This document shows, one piece after another, positions 42,735 to 51,249 of a stretch of DNA of 64,000 bases. This DNA comes from Chitinophagaceae bacterium UBA4411. GTDB lineage: Bacteria; Bacteroidota; Bacteroidia; Chitinophagales; Chitinophagaceae. The notes under the pieces were generated by a model. That model was not told the origin of the DNA. It searched no databases and saw only the letters and a program-made list of their open reading frames with translations. The stretch lies in the NCBI GenBank assembly GCA_002400415.1, contig DGQP01000016.1:204330-268329 (forward strand). Reading direction: 5' to 3'. Each line of letters opens with the position of its first letter. The first letter of the stretch is position 1. Both the position numbers and the translations under genes were made by a program.

Positions 42735-43451
42735 TCAGATCCTGACATTATTCATTCTCCGGGCCGTGGCCGTTCCCTTATTCACCACCTTGCCCAGCAT
42801 ATTGTCTTTTACTTTCAGTTCTTTTTCCGCATTCACTTCGGCTGAACCCACCCCGTGGTTATCAATATCCATTTTCTGCACCAGGAAACCGGCGGCTTCA
42901 ATACTGCCCACACTGTTATTTTTGATCAGCACGTTATCTGCCTTGCCCTGCAGTTTGATATTGCCTACGCTTTTGTTATCAATGGACAGCTGTTGTGCTG
43001 TGAGCTTCAGGTCCACATTGCCCACACTCTTATTATCCAGCTGCAGTTTATCAAAGCTGAGTGCCTGTTCGGATGAAACATTCCCGACGGTCTTCAGTTC
43101 CATCGTCTTCAGTGTTTTAAAACTGATATACACTTTCATTTTCTTTTTGCTGCTGATGTTCACATCCTTCTTCATACTGATCAGCAATTTTGATCCTTCA
43201 TTCTTTACTTCAAATAATTCCTGCAGGTTATCTTCAGCCTCTATTTTCACTCCCTCACTGCTGCCCTGGGATAATAATACACTGAAAATCCCGCTGACCT
43301 TCAGTTCGTCAAAGGATTTTACCGCCACATCTTTGGTGATCACATTCCCGCTGCCTTCGATCCGGGTTTTTTCTTTTCCATTTTCCTGCGCCTGTACAGT
43401 GGTTGCGCTGATGACAAGAGCCAGCAAAGCCGGCAAAACAAGTTTCTTCAT
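42735..43451 (-). CDS. head GIN domain (DUF2807) secreted protein
   Basis: A 238-residue exported protein (signal LVLPALLALVISATTVQA). The mature part is a DUF2807 right-handed beta-helix-like domain: FDELKVSGIFSVLLSQGSSE, KKMKVYISFKTLKTMELKTV, and then a ladder of repeats, each with a variant of SVGN (KSVGNVDLKL, KSVGNIKLQG, NSVGSIEAAG, HGVGSAEVNA). Such proteins bind at or near the cell envelope; exact ligands are unknown. The palindrome at 43487 lies 35 bp upstream. Confidence 0.87.
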   Translation of the reverse strand: MKKLVLPALLALVISATTVQAQENGKEKTRIEGSGNVITKDVAVKSFDELKVSGIFSVLLSQGSSEGVKIEAEDNLQELFEVKNEGSKLLISMKKDVNISSKKKMKVYISFKTLKTMELKTVGNVSSEQALSFDKLQLDNKSVGNVDLKLTAQQLSIDNKSVGNIKLQGKADNVLIKNNSVGSIEAAGFLVQKMDIDNHGVGSAEVNAEKELKVKDNMLGKVVNKGTATARRMNNVRI

Positions 43452-43486
43452 GACTGGTTGGTTTTGTTAGTTGAACAATTAATTAG

Positions 43487-43500
43487 ACGAAATATTTCGT
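43487..43500. promoter_or_regulatory. perfect palindromic operator upstream of the DUF2807 gene
   Basis: ACGAAATATTTCGT is a perfect 14-bp palindrome. It is 35 bp from the minus-strand ATG at 43451 and about 130 bp from the divergent flavin reductase gene. A related site lies at 29470 upstream of the beta-barrel receptor gene. Confidence 0.7.
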
Positions 43501-43630
43501 AGAACGAAGGAAACGGGATTCTGTTACATTTTTTTTCAAATTCATGGTAAATGGTACACAAAAAGGCTGAACGGCAGCCTTTTACCACCTGCTTTTTTAC
43601 GGATATTTGCCCGGTTCAAACTCCCGCTAT

Positions 43631-44530
43631 ATGATCATTGACCTGGAAAAGCTGAAACCGGCTGAGAAACAATATTACCTGCAGCATGTGATTGCCCCGC
43701 GGCCCATTTGTTTTGCCTCTACGATTGATAAGGCCGGGAATGTGAACCTGAGCCCCTTTAGTTTTTTCAACCTGTTCTCTTCCAACCCGCCCATCGTGGT
43801 GTTTTCTCCTGCCCGCCGCGTGAGGGATAATACCAGCAAGCATACCTTAGAAAATGTGCTGGAAGTGCCGGAAGTAGTGATCAATATCGTGACCTATGAT
43901 ATGGTGCAGCAGATGTCACTGGCCAGTTGCGAGTTTCCCCGGGGGACTAATGAGTTTGTCAAAGCCGGTTTTACCGAAGAGCCTGCCAGCCTGGTAAAGC
44001 CACCGATGGTAAAGGAAAGCAAGGTGAAGATGGAATGCCGGGTCACCGAAGTGAAACCACTGGGCACAGAAGGCGGGGCCGGTAATTTAGTGATCTGTGA
44101 AGTACTGCGGATGCATATTGCAGAGGAGTTGCTGGATGACCCTTCGGCTGCTCAGGATTTACCCAAACTGGACCAGCGCAAAATCAATCATGTTGCCCGG
44201 TTGGGTGGCGACTGGTACTGCGTGGTAAATGAGGCCAGCCTTTTCCAGGTGGCCAAGCCCAATACACAATTGGGTATCGGTGTGGATGCCCTGCCGGCCC
44301 ATATCCGGAACAGCGCTATTCTTTCGGGCAATGATCTTGGCCAGCTGGCCAATGTGCACGACCTGCCGGTGATAGAACCCTCTTTTGATGACCCCCACCT
44401 GAAGCAGATTATCCAGTACTATAGTATCAGTCCCGGTGAAATGGAGAAAGAGCTGCAGCTTTATGCCAAAAAATTGCTGGCCAACGGGCAGGTGCGGGAA
44501 GCCTGGCAGGTATTACTGGCAGGGGTTTGA
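43631..44530 (+). CDS. flavin reductase family protein
   Basis: A 299-residue FMN-binding split-barrel protein. The ATG at 43631 (MIIDLEKLKPAEKQYYLQHV) is preferred to an upstream TTG. The flavin-binding region has IAPRPICFASTIDKAGNVNL and SPFSFFNLFSSNPPIVVFSP, followed by VINIVTYDMVQQMSLASCEF. The C-terminal 90 residues extend beyond the core, as in the two-domain members common in Bacteroidota. It reduces or binds FMN; the substrate partner is unknown. Divergent from the DUF2807 gene. Confidence 0.9.
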   Translation: MIIDLEKLKPAEKQYYLQHVIAPRPICFASTIDKAGNVNLSPFSFFNLFSSNPPIVVFSPARRVRDNTSKHTLENVLEVPEVVINIVTYDMVQQMSLASCEFPRGTNEFVKAGFTEEPASLVKPPMVKESKVKMECRVTEVKPLGTEGGAGNLVICEVLRMHIAEELLDDPSAAQDLPKLDQRKINHVARLGGDWYCVVNEASLFQVAKPNTQLGIGVDALPAHIRNSAILSGNDLGQLANVHDLPVIEPSFDDPHLKQIIQYYSISPGEMEKELQLYAKKLLANGQVREAWQVLLAGV

Positions 44531-44584
44531 AGAAGATTACCGGCAAAAGAGGGGTTCCGTCTGCCGGCCGGCGCAGCCCGGGCT

Positions 44585-44613
44585 TTGTTTTTTGGCCATA
44601 AACAGTACCTTTG
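44585..44613 (+). promoter_or_regulatory. candidate promoter for the porin-like gene
   Basis: TTG (44585-44587), 18 bp, TACCTTTG (44606-44613), in good agreement with the Bacteroidota consensus. It would give a leader of about 150 nt before the start codon at 44774; a nine-codon open frame (44628-44657) lies in it. Confidence 0.45.
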
Positions 44614-44773
44614 CCCCGCTATAAAAAATGATTTTTTTTACATCAGGTTTCTGCTAATTTTATCGCATTATAGCCTGTGATCAAATCAGGGACATTCCCG
44701 AAATCCCGTTAAAAAGAGTAGGGCGCCTTTACCGAAAAGCGAAACGAGTAGGTACATACAAAACTGCTGTGTT

Positions 44774-45415
44774 ATGAAAAAGACGTTTTCTATTTTGGCT
44801 GTATTTCTTTTTGCCCTGCAGGTGGCAGGATTTTCCCAGTCTTCACGAGTAGGCCTTACAGGTGGTTTCACAATCAGTGATATCATGGGTAACCAAAACC
44901 AAATGAACCATACCGTTAAAACCGGTTACACTTTCGGCTTGCTGGTAAATACCCCCTTGGGTGGAAAATTCAGCTTCCAGCCTTCAATTAATTATGTGCA
45001 AAAAGGAAACCTGCTGAAAGAAGATGCCAATACGAAAGTGTTCAATGCATTACGCTATGCTGAAGTTCCTTTCAATTTCCTCTACAGCACCAACGGTATC
45101 AATGGTGGTTTTTTTGTAGGACTCGGGCCCACACTTTCTTTCAATGTTCCTTCTAAAAGGGTAACGGAGAATAAAAAAACAGGAAAGAAAACCTCTACAG
45201 ATATCATTTTCGGTGAAACAGCTGCAGCTGATTTCAGGGGCGTTGATTATGGCGCTAATGCATTATTGGGATACCGGCTGCCCGGTGGCTTTTTTGCCCA
45301 GGCCTATTATAACCAGGGCATCAGGAACTTAGTGACCGGTGAAGCAGTAGGCGATAAAAAGATAAGAAATGCCTGCTTTGGTATCCAGATTGGTTTCCTC
45401 TTCAATAACAAATAA
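44774..45415 (+). CDS. porin-like outer-membrane beta-barrel protein
   Basis: A 213-residue protein with signal peptide MKKTFSILAVFLFALQVAGF (cleavage after FSQ) and an eight-strand-like barrel: RVGLTGGFTISDIMGNQNQM, GLLVNTPLGGKFSFQPSINY, FFVGLGPTLSFNVP, YGANALLGYRLPGGFFAQAY and the terminal FGIQIGFLFNN. It fits the small porin family (PorT/OmpW-like barrel) of Bacteroidota. Ligand and role unknown. It stands alone between a candidate promoter and a strong bidirectional terminator. Confidence 0.85.
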   Translation: MKKTFSILAVFLFALQVAGFSQSSRVGLTGGFTISDIMGNQNQMNHTVKTGYTFGLLVNTPLGGKFSFQPSINYVQKGNLLKEDANTKVFNALRYAEVPFNFLYSTNGINGGFFVGLGPTLSFNVPSKRVTENKKTGKKTSTDIIFGETAAADFRGVDYGANALLGYRLPGGFFAQAYYNQGIRNLVTGEAVGDKKIRNACFGIQIGFLFNNK

Positions 45416-45436
45416 GCAAACGCTTTTCAGCATATT

Positions 45437-45466
45437 AAAAAAGCCCCGGTTTACGGGGCTTTTTTA
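45437..45466. terminator. bidirectional intrinsic terminator
   Basis: AAAAAAGCCCCG (45437-45448), a GTTTA loop and CGGGGCTTTTTT (45454-45465). The perfect 12-bp inverted repeat has an A-run and a T-run at its ends, ending both convergent genes. Confidence 0.9.
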
Positions 45467-45498
45467 TATCTGTTTCCTTTCGCCGAAAGGAAATCCTT

Positions 45499-46218
45499 TT
45501 ATTTTCCGCCAAATACTTTTTTCAGCAGGTCGCTTGTTCTTGCCAGGGGATTAGCCCTGATATTGGCTTCTTCTTTGGCCACCTGGTCAAATAAAGCATC
45601 CACGGCTTTGCCCACCACAAAGGAGGTCAGATCCGGATTGATCTTTTTGAAGGTGGTGGGGAACTTGTTATACGTTGTTACAATATCCCCATAATATTTT
45701 GTGGCTTCTGTTTTCTCCAATGAGCTTTGAACGGAAGGAGTAAAAGCGGCAATGAGTTTCTCCGTTGTCTTTTGTTTGAAATATTGGGTGGCTGCATCTT
45801 TATTACCTTTCAGGATATTGAGTGCATCCGTGATCGTCATTTCTTTGATTGCCTCCACAAAAATCGGTTTGGCAAAAGCCACTGCATCTTCAGCACCGCG
45901 GTTGATGGCAAGGATCGCCTTGTCCACCTGTGCCCCCATGCCCGCTTTGCGCAACGTGGTCTCTATTTTGACCGCATCGGGGGGCAATAGCATTTTATAG
46001 ATATCGCTGCCAAAAAAACCATCTGTCTTGTTGAGGTTCAGTACAGCAGTGGTCACACCCTGTGTGAGGGCTTCTTTAATACCCATACCGGCTTCTTCCT
46101 GCGAAACGCCTGTCGTGGCATTTTTCTTTGGTATCAGTTTGGAGAGATTGATCTGTGCAAAAGAGGCAGCAGGTATTGCCGTCATCAATAACAATCCGAA
46201 TATGTACGTTTTCTTCAT
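45499..46218 (-). CDS. DUF4197 domain protein (secreted)
   Basis: A 239-residue exported protein (signal KTYIFGLLLMTAIPAASFAQ). The mature DUF4197 core is helical: SQEEAGMGIKEALTQGVTTA, LPPDAVKIETTLRKAGMGAQ, DKAILAINRGAEDAVAFAKP and DFLLKKV-like C-terminus (ARTSDLLKKVFG). DUF4197 is common in Bacteroidota and Proteobacteria; function unknown. It is a single gene. Confidence 0.87.
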   Translation of the reverse strand: MKKTYIFGLLLMTAIPAASFAQINLSKLIPKKNATTGVSQEEAGMGIKEALTQGVTTAVLNLNKTDGFFGSDIYKMLLPPDAVKIETTLRKAGMGAQVDKAILAINRGAEDAVAFAKPIFVEAIKEMTITDALNILKGNKDAATQYFKQKTTEKLIAAFTPSVQSSLEKTEATKYYGDIVTTYNKFPTTFKKINPDLTSFVVGKAVDALFDQVAKEEANIRANPLARTSDLLKKVFGGK

Positions 46219-46388
46219 ACGAACCAGTTTTTAAAATATGGACCAAATTAATTGCCGGGTTCTGTTTCTGCAAACAACCGGCTATAGTTTGACGATACTT
46301 TAAGGGATTTCGTTTGCAAGGGCGGAATTTTCCGGTTTTTTGTGCCGTGTTCTTACTTTTTTGAGTGAAAAGCTGATCTTGCTGCCAG

Positions 46389-46419
46389 TTGGTCTGCCGG
46401 GGTTTATCCAGTACCTTTG
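46389..46419 (+). promoter_or_regulatory. promoter of lysS
   Basis: TTG (46389-46391), exactly 20 bp, and TACCTTTG (46412-46419), the Bacteroidota consensus. The -7 box ends 26 bp before the lysS ATG. Confidence 0.65.
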
Positions 46420-46445
46420 CCCCCGCAAATCACTATTTACTATTC

Positions 46446-47984
46446 ATGAGTACACAACACTTATCAGAACAGGAATTACTGCGCCGGGAGAAACTGGCAG
46501 AAATGATCATGATGGGTATTGACCCCTACCCGGCTCCCTTATTCCCGGTCAACAGCAATTCCGTTTATATCAAAGAAAATTATAAGGAAGAAACTAAGGA
46601 ACAGTTTGCTGATGTGTGCCTGGCCGGCCGCATTATGAGTGTCCGGGATATGGGTAAAGCAAATTTTGCCGTGATACAGGATGCACAGGGGCGTATCCAG
46701 TTATATATCCGCCGTGATGATATTTGTCCCGGGGAAGATAAAAGCCTCTATGATATTGTCTGGAAAAAATTAATTGATACTGGTGATATCGTGGGTATCA
46801 GGGGTTATGCCTTCATTACTAAAACAGGAGAGACTTCCATACATGTAAAAGAACTGACGGTACTGAGCAAATCACTCCGTCCTTTACCCATTGTTAAGGA
46901 AGCTGATGGCGAAACTTTTGATGCGGTAACCGACCCGGAATTCCGCTATCGCCAGCGTTATGCCGACCTCATCATTAATCCTGCGGTAAAAGAAGTGTTT
47001 ACCAAAAGAACCAAACTGGTAAACTCAATCCGCCAGTTCCTGAATGAAAGAGGTGCCCTGGAAGTGGATACGCCGGTATTACAAAGTATTCCAGGTGGTG
47101 CCGCAGCAAGACCCTTTACCACGCACCACAATGCACTGGATATTCCTTTGTACCTGCGCATTGCTAATGAACTGTATTTAAAAAGGCTGATTGTAGGCGG
47201 ATTTGACTGGGTCTATGAATTCAGCCGCAATTTCCGGAATGAAGGAATGGACCGGACGCATAACCCTGAGTTCACCATTCTTGAGTTCTACACCGCCTAT
47301 AAAGATTACCTGTGGATGATGGAAACCACGGAACAATTGCTGGAGAAAGCAGCGATTGATGTATGCGGTTCCACCGATGTTCCGGTGGGCAGTACTGCTA
47401 TTTCTTTCAAAGCTCCTTTTAAACGTATCAGCATTTATGAAGCGATAAAAGAGCATACCGGCTTTGATGTAAGTAATATGAGTGAAGAACATTTACTCAG
47501 TGTATGCAAACAACTGCGGATAGAAACCGATAAATCCATGGGCCGGGCCAAACTGATTGATGCAATCTTTGGCGAGAAATGCGAGAAGAACTATGTGCAG
47601 CCGACATTTATCATTGATTACCCGGTGGAGATGAGCCCGTTGACGAAACGTCACCGCAGCAAACAGGGCCTGGTGGAACGATTTGAATTAATGATCAACG
47701 GGAAAGAGATCGCTAATGCGTACAGTGAATTAAATGACCCGCTGGATCAGAGAGACCGCTTTGAAGAGCAGGCAAAACTGATGGAAAGAGGTGATGATGA
47801 AGCTATGTTCATTGATCATGATTTTCTCCGGGCTCTGGAATATGGTATGCCACCTACAGCAGGTATTGGTTTTGGTATCGACAGGCTCTGTATGTTACTG
47901 ACGAACCAACCTTCAATACAGGATGTATTATTGTTTCCGCAGATGAGACCGGAAAAAACAGAAGAGACAAAAACAAAAGAATAA
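46446..47984 (+). CDS. lysS: lysyl-tRNA synthetase, class II
   Basis: A 512-residue class II synthetase that charges tRNA(Lys). The ATG at 46446 (MSTQHLSEQELLRREKLAEM) is preferred to a GTG 57 bp upstream, which lies inside the promoter. An OB-fold anticodon-binding domain (about 60-160: AGRIMSVRDMGKANFAVIQD) precedes the catalytic domain. Motif 1 is at LNERGALEVDTPVL, motif 2 at RNEGMDRTHNPEFTILEFY, and motif 3 at MPPTAGIGFGIDRLCML. The length and order are standard. A strong terminator follows. Confidence 0.95.
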   Translation: MSTQHLSEQELLRREKLAEMIMMGIDPYPAPLFPVNSNSVYIKENYKEETKEQFADVCLAGRIMSVRDMGKANFAVIQDAQGRIQLYIRRDDICPGEDKSLYDIVWKKLIDTGDIVGIRGYAFITKTGETSIHVKELTVLSKSLRPLPIVKEADGETFDAVTDPEFRYRQRYADLIINPAVKEVFTKRTKLVNSIRQFLNERGALEVDTPVLQSIPGGAAARPFTTHHNALDIPLYLRIANELYLKRLIVGGFDWVYEFSRNFRNEGMDRTHNPEFTILEFYTAYKDYLWMMETTEQLLEKAAIDVCGSTDVPVGSTAISFKAPFKRISIYEAIKEHTGFDVSNMSEEHLLSVCKQLRIETDKSMGRAKLIDAIFGEKCEKNYVQPTFIIDYPVEMSPLTKRHRSKQGLVERFELMINGKEIANAYSELNDPLDQRDRFEEQAKLMERGDDEAMFIDHDFLRALEYGMPPTAGIGFGIDRLCMLLTNQPSIQDVLLFPQMRPEKTEETKTKE

Positions 47985-47999
47985 GTAATTACGCCGCAT

Positions 48000-48031
48000 A
48001 AAAAATCCCGGAGCATTTCCGGGATTTTTTT
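48000..48031. terminator. bidirectional intrinsic terminator after lysS
   Basis: AAAAAATCCCGG (48000-48011), a 7-nt loop and CCGGGATTTTTT (48019-48030): a perfect 12-bp stem. It ends lysS and, read on the minus strand, the dehydrogenase gene whose stop codon is immediately adjacent. Confidence 0.88.
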
Positions 48032-48033
48032 AT

Positions 48034-48855
48034 TTAGTCCACAAACAGATCGGTGTATAATTTAGCTCCCGGCACCACTGAGTATTCACTGAGATCAGTA
48101 ATACCTTCCGTGGCAAAAACCTGTTCATCAATAAAACAGTTACCGGTGCATTGCGCAGCAGGTTTACTGAAAATATAATACGCTGCGTCGGCAAGAATAT
48201 CCGGTGTGCGGCTCATCTTTGCGAGTGCTTCACCACCTAATAGATTGCGTACAGCAGCTGTATCAATGGTTGTTCTTGGCCAGAGTGCATTAGCGGCAAT
48301 ATTATATTGTTTCAGTTCAGCCGCCCAGCCCATCGTCATCATGCTCATATTGTACTTGGTGAGTGTATACGCAATATGACCGGCCAGCCATTTGGATTGC
48401 AGGTTTACCGGTGGAGACAACGTGAGTATATGTGCATTCGCCGATTTTTTTAACTGCGGTATACAGGCTTTGGTAACAAAAAAAGTTCCCCGCACATTGA
48501 TGCTGTGCATCAGGTCAAACCGTTTGGCATCTGTTTGTTCTGTCGGCGTCAGTGAAATGGCAGACGCATTATTGACTAATATATCAATGCCTCCAAATGT
48601 GGCCACAGCCTTATCAACCGCAGCCTGCACCTGGTCTTCAAAACGGATATCGCATTGCACCGCCAGCCCTTTGCCACCGGCTTTCTCCATTTCTTCAGCA
48701 GCTGAATAAATAGTACCCCCCAGTTTTGCATTTTCTTCAGTTGATTTGGCCACCACCACCACATTAGCTCCTTCTTTTGCCAGCCTGAGCCCGATGGCTT
48801 TCCCGATGCCCCGGCTGGCACCGGTAATAAATACAGTTTTGTTTTTGAACGACAT
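48034..48855 (-). CDS. HSDL2-like short-chain dehydrogenase
   Basis: A 273-residue SDR: VFITGASRGIGKAIGLRLAK, the extended loop VVVAKSTEENAKLGGTIYSA, NNASAISLTPTEQTDAKRFD and the active site LSPPVNLQSKWLAGHIAYTL with YTLTK (Tyr-x3-Lys). The LSPP variant and the loop match the human HSDL2 / plant-like fatty-acid-related subgroup without its C-terminal SCP2 domain. It is a single gene on the minus strand, with its stop just after the lysS terminator. Confidence 0.9.
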   Translation of the reverse strand: MSFKNKTVFITGASRGIGKAIGLRLAKEGANVVVVAKSTEENAKLGGTIYSAAEEMEKAGGKGLAVQCDIRFEDQVQAAVDKAVATFGGIDILVNNASAISLTPTEQTDAKRFDLMHSINVRGTFFVTKACIPQLKKSANAHILTLSPPVNLQSKWLAGHIAYTLTKYNMSMMTMGWAAELKQYNIAANALWPRTTIDTAAVRNLLGGEALAKMSRTPDILADAAYYIFSKPAAQCTGNCFIDEQVFATEGITDLSEYSVVPGAKLYTDLFVD

Positions 48856-49229
48856 GATTGATTATTAAGTACTGAAGATAAAGATTATCCCGTTTTATAC
48901 GGTGGCGCATTTCGTACAGCTACGAAGCCACTTGTATTTTCAGCAATAGGCCAATTGAGCAAATCTGCTCTATGCCATGCTGATTGTGAACCTTAGTTTT
49001 GGACCGGAGTTGAATAACAGCTTCATCATAACCAACAGCGTCCCGTTTCTTGATCCAGATATCCAATCGAAAAACCTGAGCTAACAACTATGGAACCCAA
49101 CAACTAAAACACCTGTTATGCTCAACACATTGAAAAACCTCCTGCTCTTAACGGAAAGGAGGTTTTTCTCATTTAAAATACAATCCTTACCGGGATACGT
49201 TGAAAAACCCCCTGCTGAAAAGAAATTAG
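48856..49229. other. long intergenic region
   Basis: 374 bp with no supported gene. The right side of the SDR gene holds its promoter; a TAGTTTTG -7-like box on the plus strand (48994-49001) has no matching TTG. The hairpin at 49133-49167 ends the lptC transcript. The phrase TTGAAAAACCTCCTGCT (49131-49147) recurs with one change at about 49200 (TTGAAAAACCCCCTGCT). A small regulatory RNA between 49008 and 49167 is possible but unproven. Confidence 0.4.
49133..49167. terminator. intrinsic terminator downstream of lptC
   Basis: AAAAACCTCCT (49133-49143) pairs perfectly with AGGAGGTTTTT (49157-49167), 11 bp, with a 13-nt loop. Being symmetric it works on both strands; the only known gene it can end is the minus-strand lptC, which stops at 49230. 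Confidence 0.75.
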
Positions 49230-49808
49230 TTATTGAGGAAATCCTGCTTCTGAAACTTTGACAGTGCCGGTAGGTTCTTTGAATGTAATACTATTCAGGT
49301 CTTGCGTGGCTACAAGTCCCTTGCCACCGTAAATATTTTTATTGAGTCCATGGTAGGTGGCATACTTATCCGTATAAAAGATTTGCTGGTTCTGGTCCCA
49401 CCAGAGATCAGGGGATTTCAGTGTATCTCCTTTCACCGTGATCACCACCACGCTATCCCTTAAGTACACTTTATTCTGGTCCTCAAAATACTTTCCGTAT
49501 TTACTGTCTAACCAGGTTTCCCTCACTGTACTATCGTTATAAAAATCACAGTGCAGTGAGTTAGGAAACTCTAAGTAGATGGTACCCGACATCACCCTTA
49601 GCATCAATGGCGATGTAAGCTTTGCCTTGATGATACCATCCTGGCTCAGGTAGCTCTCTACCTGTTTTGCTTCTTCCACCATTACTTTGTTCTCGGTCCA
49701 GGTTTTGATCACCTCTTCATCATTCTCACAACTCCAAAGCAAACAGCAGCTCATAATGAAAGCTGCTGCCTGTAAAGATCTTGTATGAAATGAGAAATGC
49801 TTAATCAT
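49230..49808 (-). CDS. lptC: lipopolysaccharide export protein LptC-like lipoprotein
   Basis: A 192-residue protein starting MIKHFSFHTRSLQAAAFIMS with a lipobox-like LLWSCENDEE. The body is a beta-jellyroll pattern: WTENKVMVEEAKQVESYLSQ, KAKLTSPLMLRVMSGTIYLE, LRDSVVVITVKGDTLKSPDL and YHGLNKNIYGGKGLVATQDL. LptC bridges the inner-membrane LptBFG and periplasmic LptA in lipopolysaccharide transport. Bacteroidota copies are often lipoproteins. Its start overlaps the end of the preceding outer-membrane protein gene by eight bases. Confidence 0.85.
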   Translation of the reverse strand: MIKHFSFHTRSLQAAAFIMSCCLLWSCENDEEVIKTWTENKVMVEEAKQVESYLSQDGIIKAKLTSPLMLRVMSGTIYLEFPNSLHCDFYNDSTVRETWLDSKYGKYFEDQNKVYLRDSVVVITVKGDTLKSPDLWWDQNQQIFYTDKYATYHGLNKNIYGGKGLVATQDLNSITFKEPTGTVKVSEAGFPQ

Positions 49809-51249
49809 ATTTACGTTTGACGAACCAAACATCACTCAGAGAGAAACCTAAAGAGAAGCGGAATAAGTTTTCTTTCAGCAAATTATCATTATTCCCTCTC
49901 CTGATAAATTCAAAAGCCATATTAATGATCGTGGCCTGGCCGGGTGCCTGGCGGCTTTGTGCCAATGGTAAGCCTACCCCTAAAGTGGCTCCAAACACAG
50001 GGAGTTTCTTATCTACCTTGATATAATCAGGTCCCATAAAGAAACCGGCCCGGTATGCCACATTACTGAAATAATTTCTTTTAGGAACAGGACGCAATTG
50101 TGTTCCCACTCTCAGTTCCCATTTATTGGCCACTAAATCAGTTTGCCCGTAAAAACGGTAATCAGCCCAGTTCTGCTGGCTGAAATCCACCCCGATCAGC
50201 CAGCCAGCTTCTTTGGTTTGTGCCTCTTTTTCATAGGTAAACCCGATCGTATAAGAAACAGGATAGTCGATAGTTCCTTTGATGTCTGATTTAATCGATA
50301 CACTGTCTAACTGCAGGTTACCTTGTGTGGCATCTGCAAAATAAGTTTCCCGGATGATATCCTGTTTGCCATTCAGTTTCTGTCCCCAGTTACCATGAGC
50401 CCCGATAGTCAGGAATTGCCGTTTCGGTTCATTCAGCATGGCCCTGTACACTATTCCTGCATTAAAATACATGTTTCCAAAAGTGGTCCTGTTTTCAAAA
50501 TTACCCCGGTAATATTCTACGGTGTCATTGATCAGTGAACGGCGGGTACTGTAATCCTTTTTACCAAACAGATAACCGGCATTGAAACCGAAGCTCAGGC
50601 TTTGCTTGTCTTCTCCTTTTGCTGTTTGCCTGCTGAATATTTTGAAACCCGTACCAAAAGAAGCAAGATAAGAGCCGCCATCACCGGTATATTCGGTATA
50701 AGCACTGTCAATAGGCTGACCGGTTATGGGATCAATCAGTCTTTCACGTTGCGCAATCTTATAACTGATCCTTGAAACCGGGCGAAGACCAAAGCTGATA
50801 CCCCAGTTCCTTCTTAAAGGCACGCCCACTTGCACATGAGAGAATAAAGCATTGCTTGCAACAAACTTGGTGGGATTATTTTGCTCTCTCAAAGTCCGGC
50901 TTTCGAAGTTCATACCAATATCCAGGATGGCCCGGCCCGAAGTCACTTTTTTGGACTTGGCTTCTTTAGCAGCAATGAAATGAGAATAGGAAGCCGGGTT
51001 ATTAAAATTGATGGAAAGGCCATAATTATCGATATAAGCGGCGGAAATACCTCCCATTCCCCTTGTATTGATATTGGTGGAAGGAACAAGGTCGCCAATA
51101 CCATAACGGGTATAGGGCGAGTTGTCCTGCGCCCGGGTTACAGTGGCGGAAAAGACAGAAAAGAAAGCAACGAGAATAACGCTTAAAGCAGCTGGTTTAA
51201 GGTATAATCCATTGATTTTCTTAGGGGTTGTTGACTTCGCTAATTGCAT
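49801..51249 (-). CDS. outer-membrane beta-barrel protein, FadL-like pattern
   Basis: A 482-residue outer-membrane protein. The signal peptide is unusually long (about 40 residues, YLKPAALSVILVAFFSVFSA then TVTRAQ). The mature part reads SPYTRYGIGDLVPSTNINTR, GMGGISAAYIDNYGLSINFN and NPASYSH, a start shared with Bacteroidota OMPs near FadL/PorV. It then has regular amphipathic strands to LFRFSLGFSLSDVWFVKRKY. Genes of this type commonly sit between coaX and lptC in Bacteroidota. It overlaps coaX by 29 bases at the start. Confidence 0.85.
   Translation of the reverse strand: MQLAKSTTPKKINGLYLKPAALSVILVAFFSVFSATVTRAQDNSPYTRYGIGDLVPSTNINTRGMGGISAAYIDNYGLSINFNNPASYSHFIAAKEAKSKKVTSGRAILDIGMNFESRTLREQNNPTKFVASNALFSHVQVGVPLRRNWGISFGLRPVSRISYKIAQRERLIDPITGQPIDSAYTEYTGDGGSYLASFGTGFKIFSRQTAKGEDKQSLSFGFNAGYLFGKKDYSTRRSLINDTVEYYRGNFENRTTFGNMYFNAGIVYRAMLNEPKRQFLTIGAHGNWGQKLNGKQDIIRETYFADATQGNLQLDSVSIKSDIKGTIDYPVSYTIGFTYEKEAQTKEAGWLIGVDFSQQNWADYRFYGQTDLVANKWELRVGTQLRPVPKRNYFSNVAYRAGFFMGPDYIKVDKKLPVFGATLGVGLPLAQSRQAPGQATIINMAFEFIRRGNNDNLLKENLFRFSLGFSLSDVWFVKRKYD

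Noticed and set aside
42766..43470. Long open frame opposite the DUF2807 gene
   Set aside because: It arises from the repeated codons of the real gene; the product is low-complexity (Ser, Leu, Phe) with no family match.
44628..44657. Nine-codon leader peptide upstream of the porin-like gene
   Set aside because: No regulatory codon run or alternative hairpins were evident; it is probably chance.
49118..49261. A short open frame (about 47 codons) overlapping the terminator and the end of lptC
   Set aside because: It crosses a strong hairpin, has no conserved pattern, and overlaps a real gene on the opposite strand.
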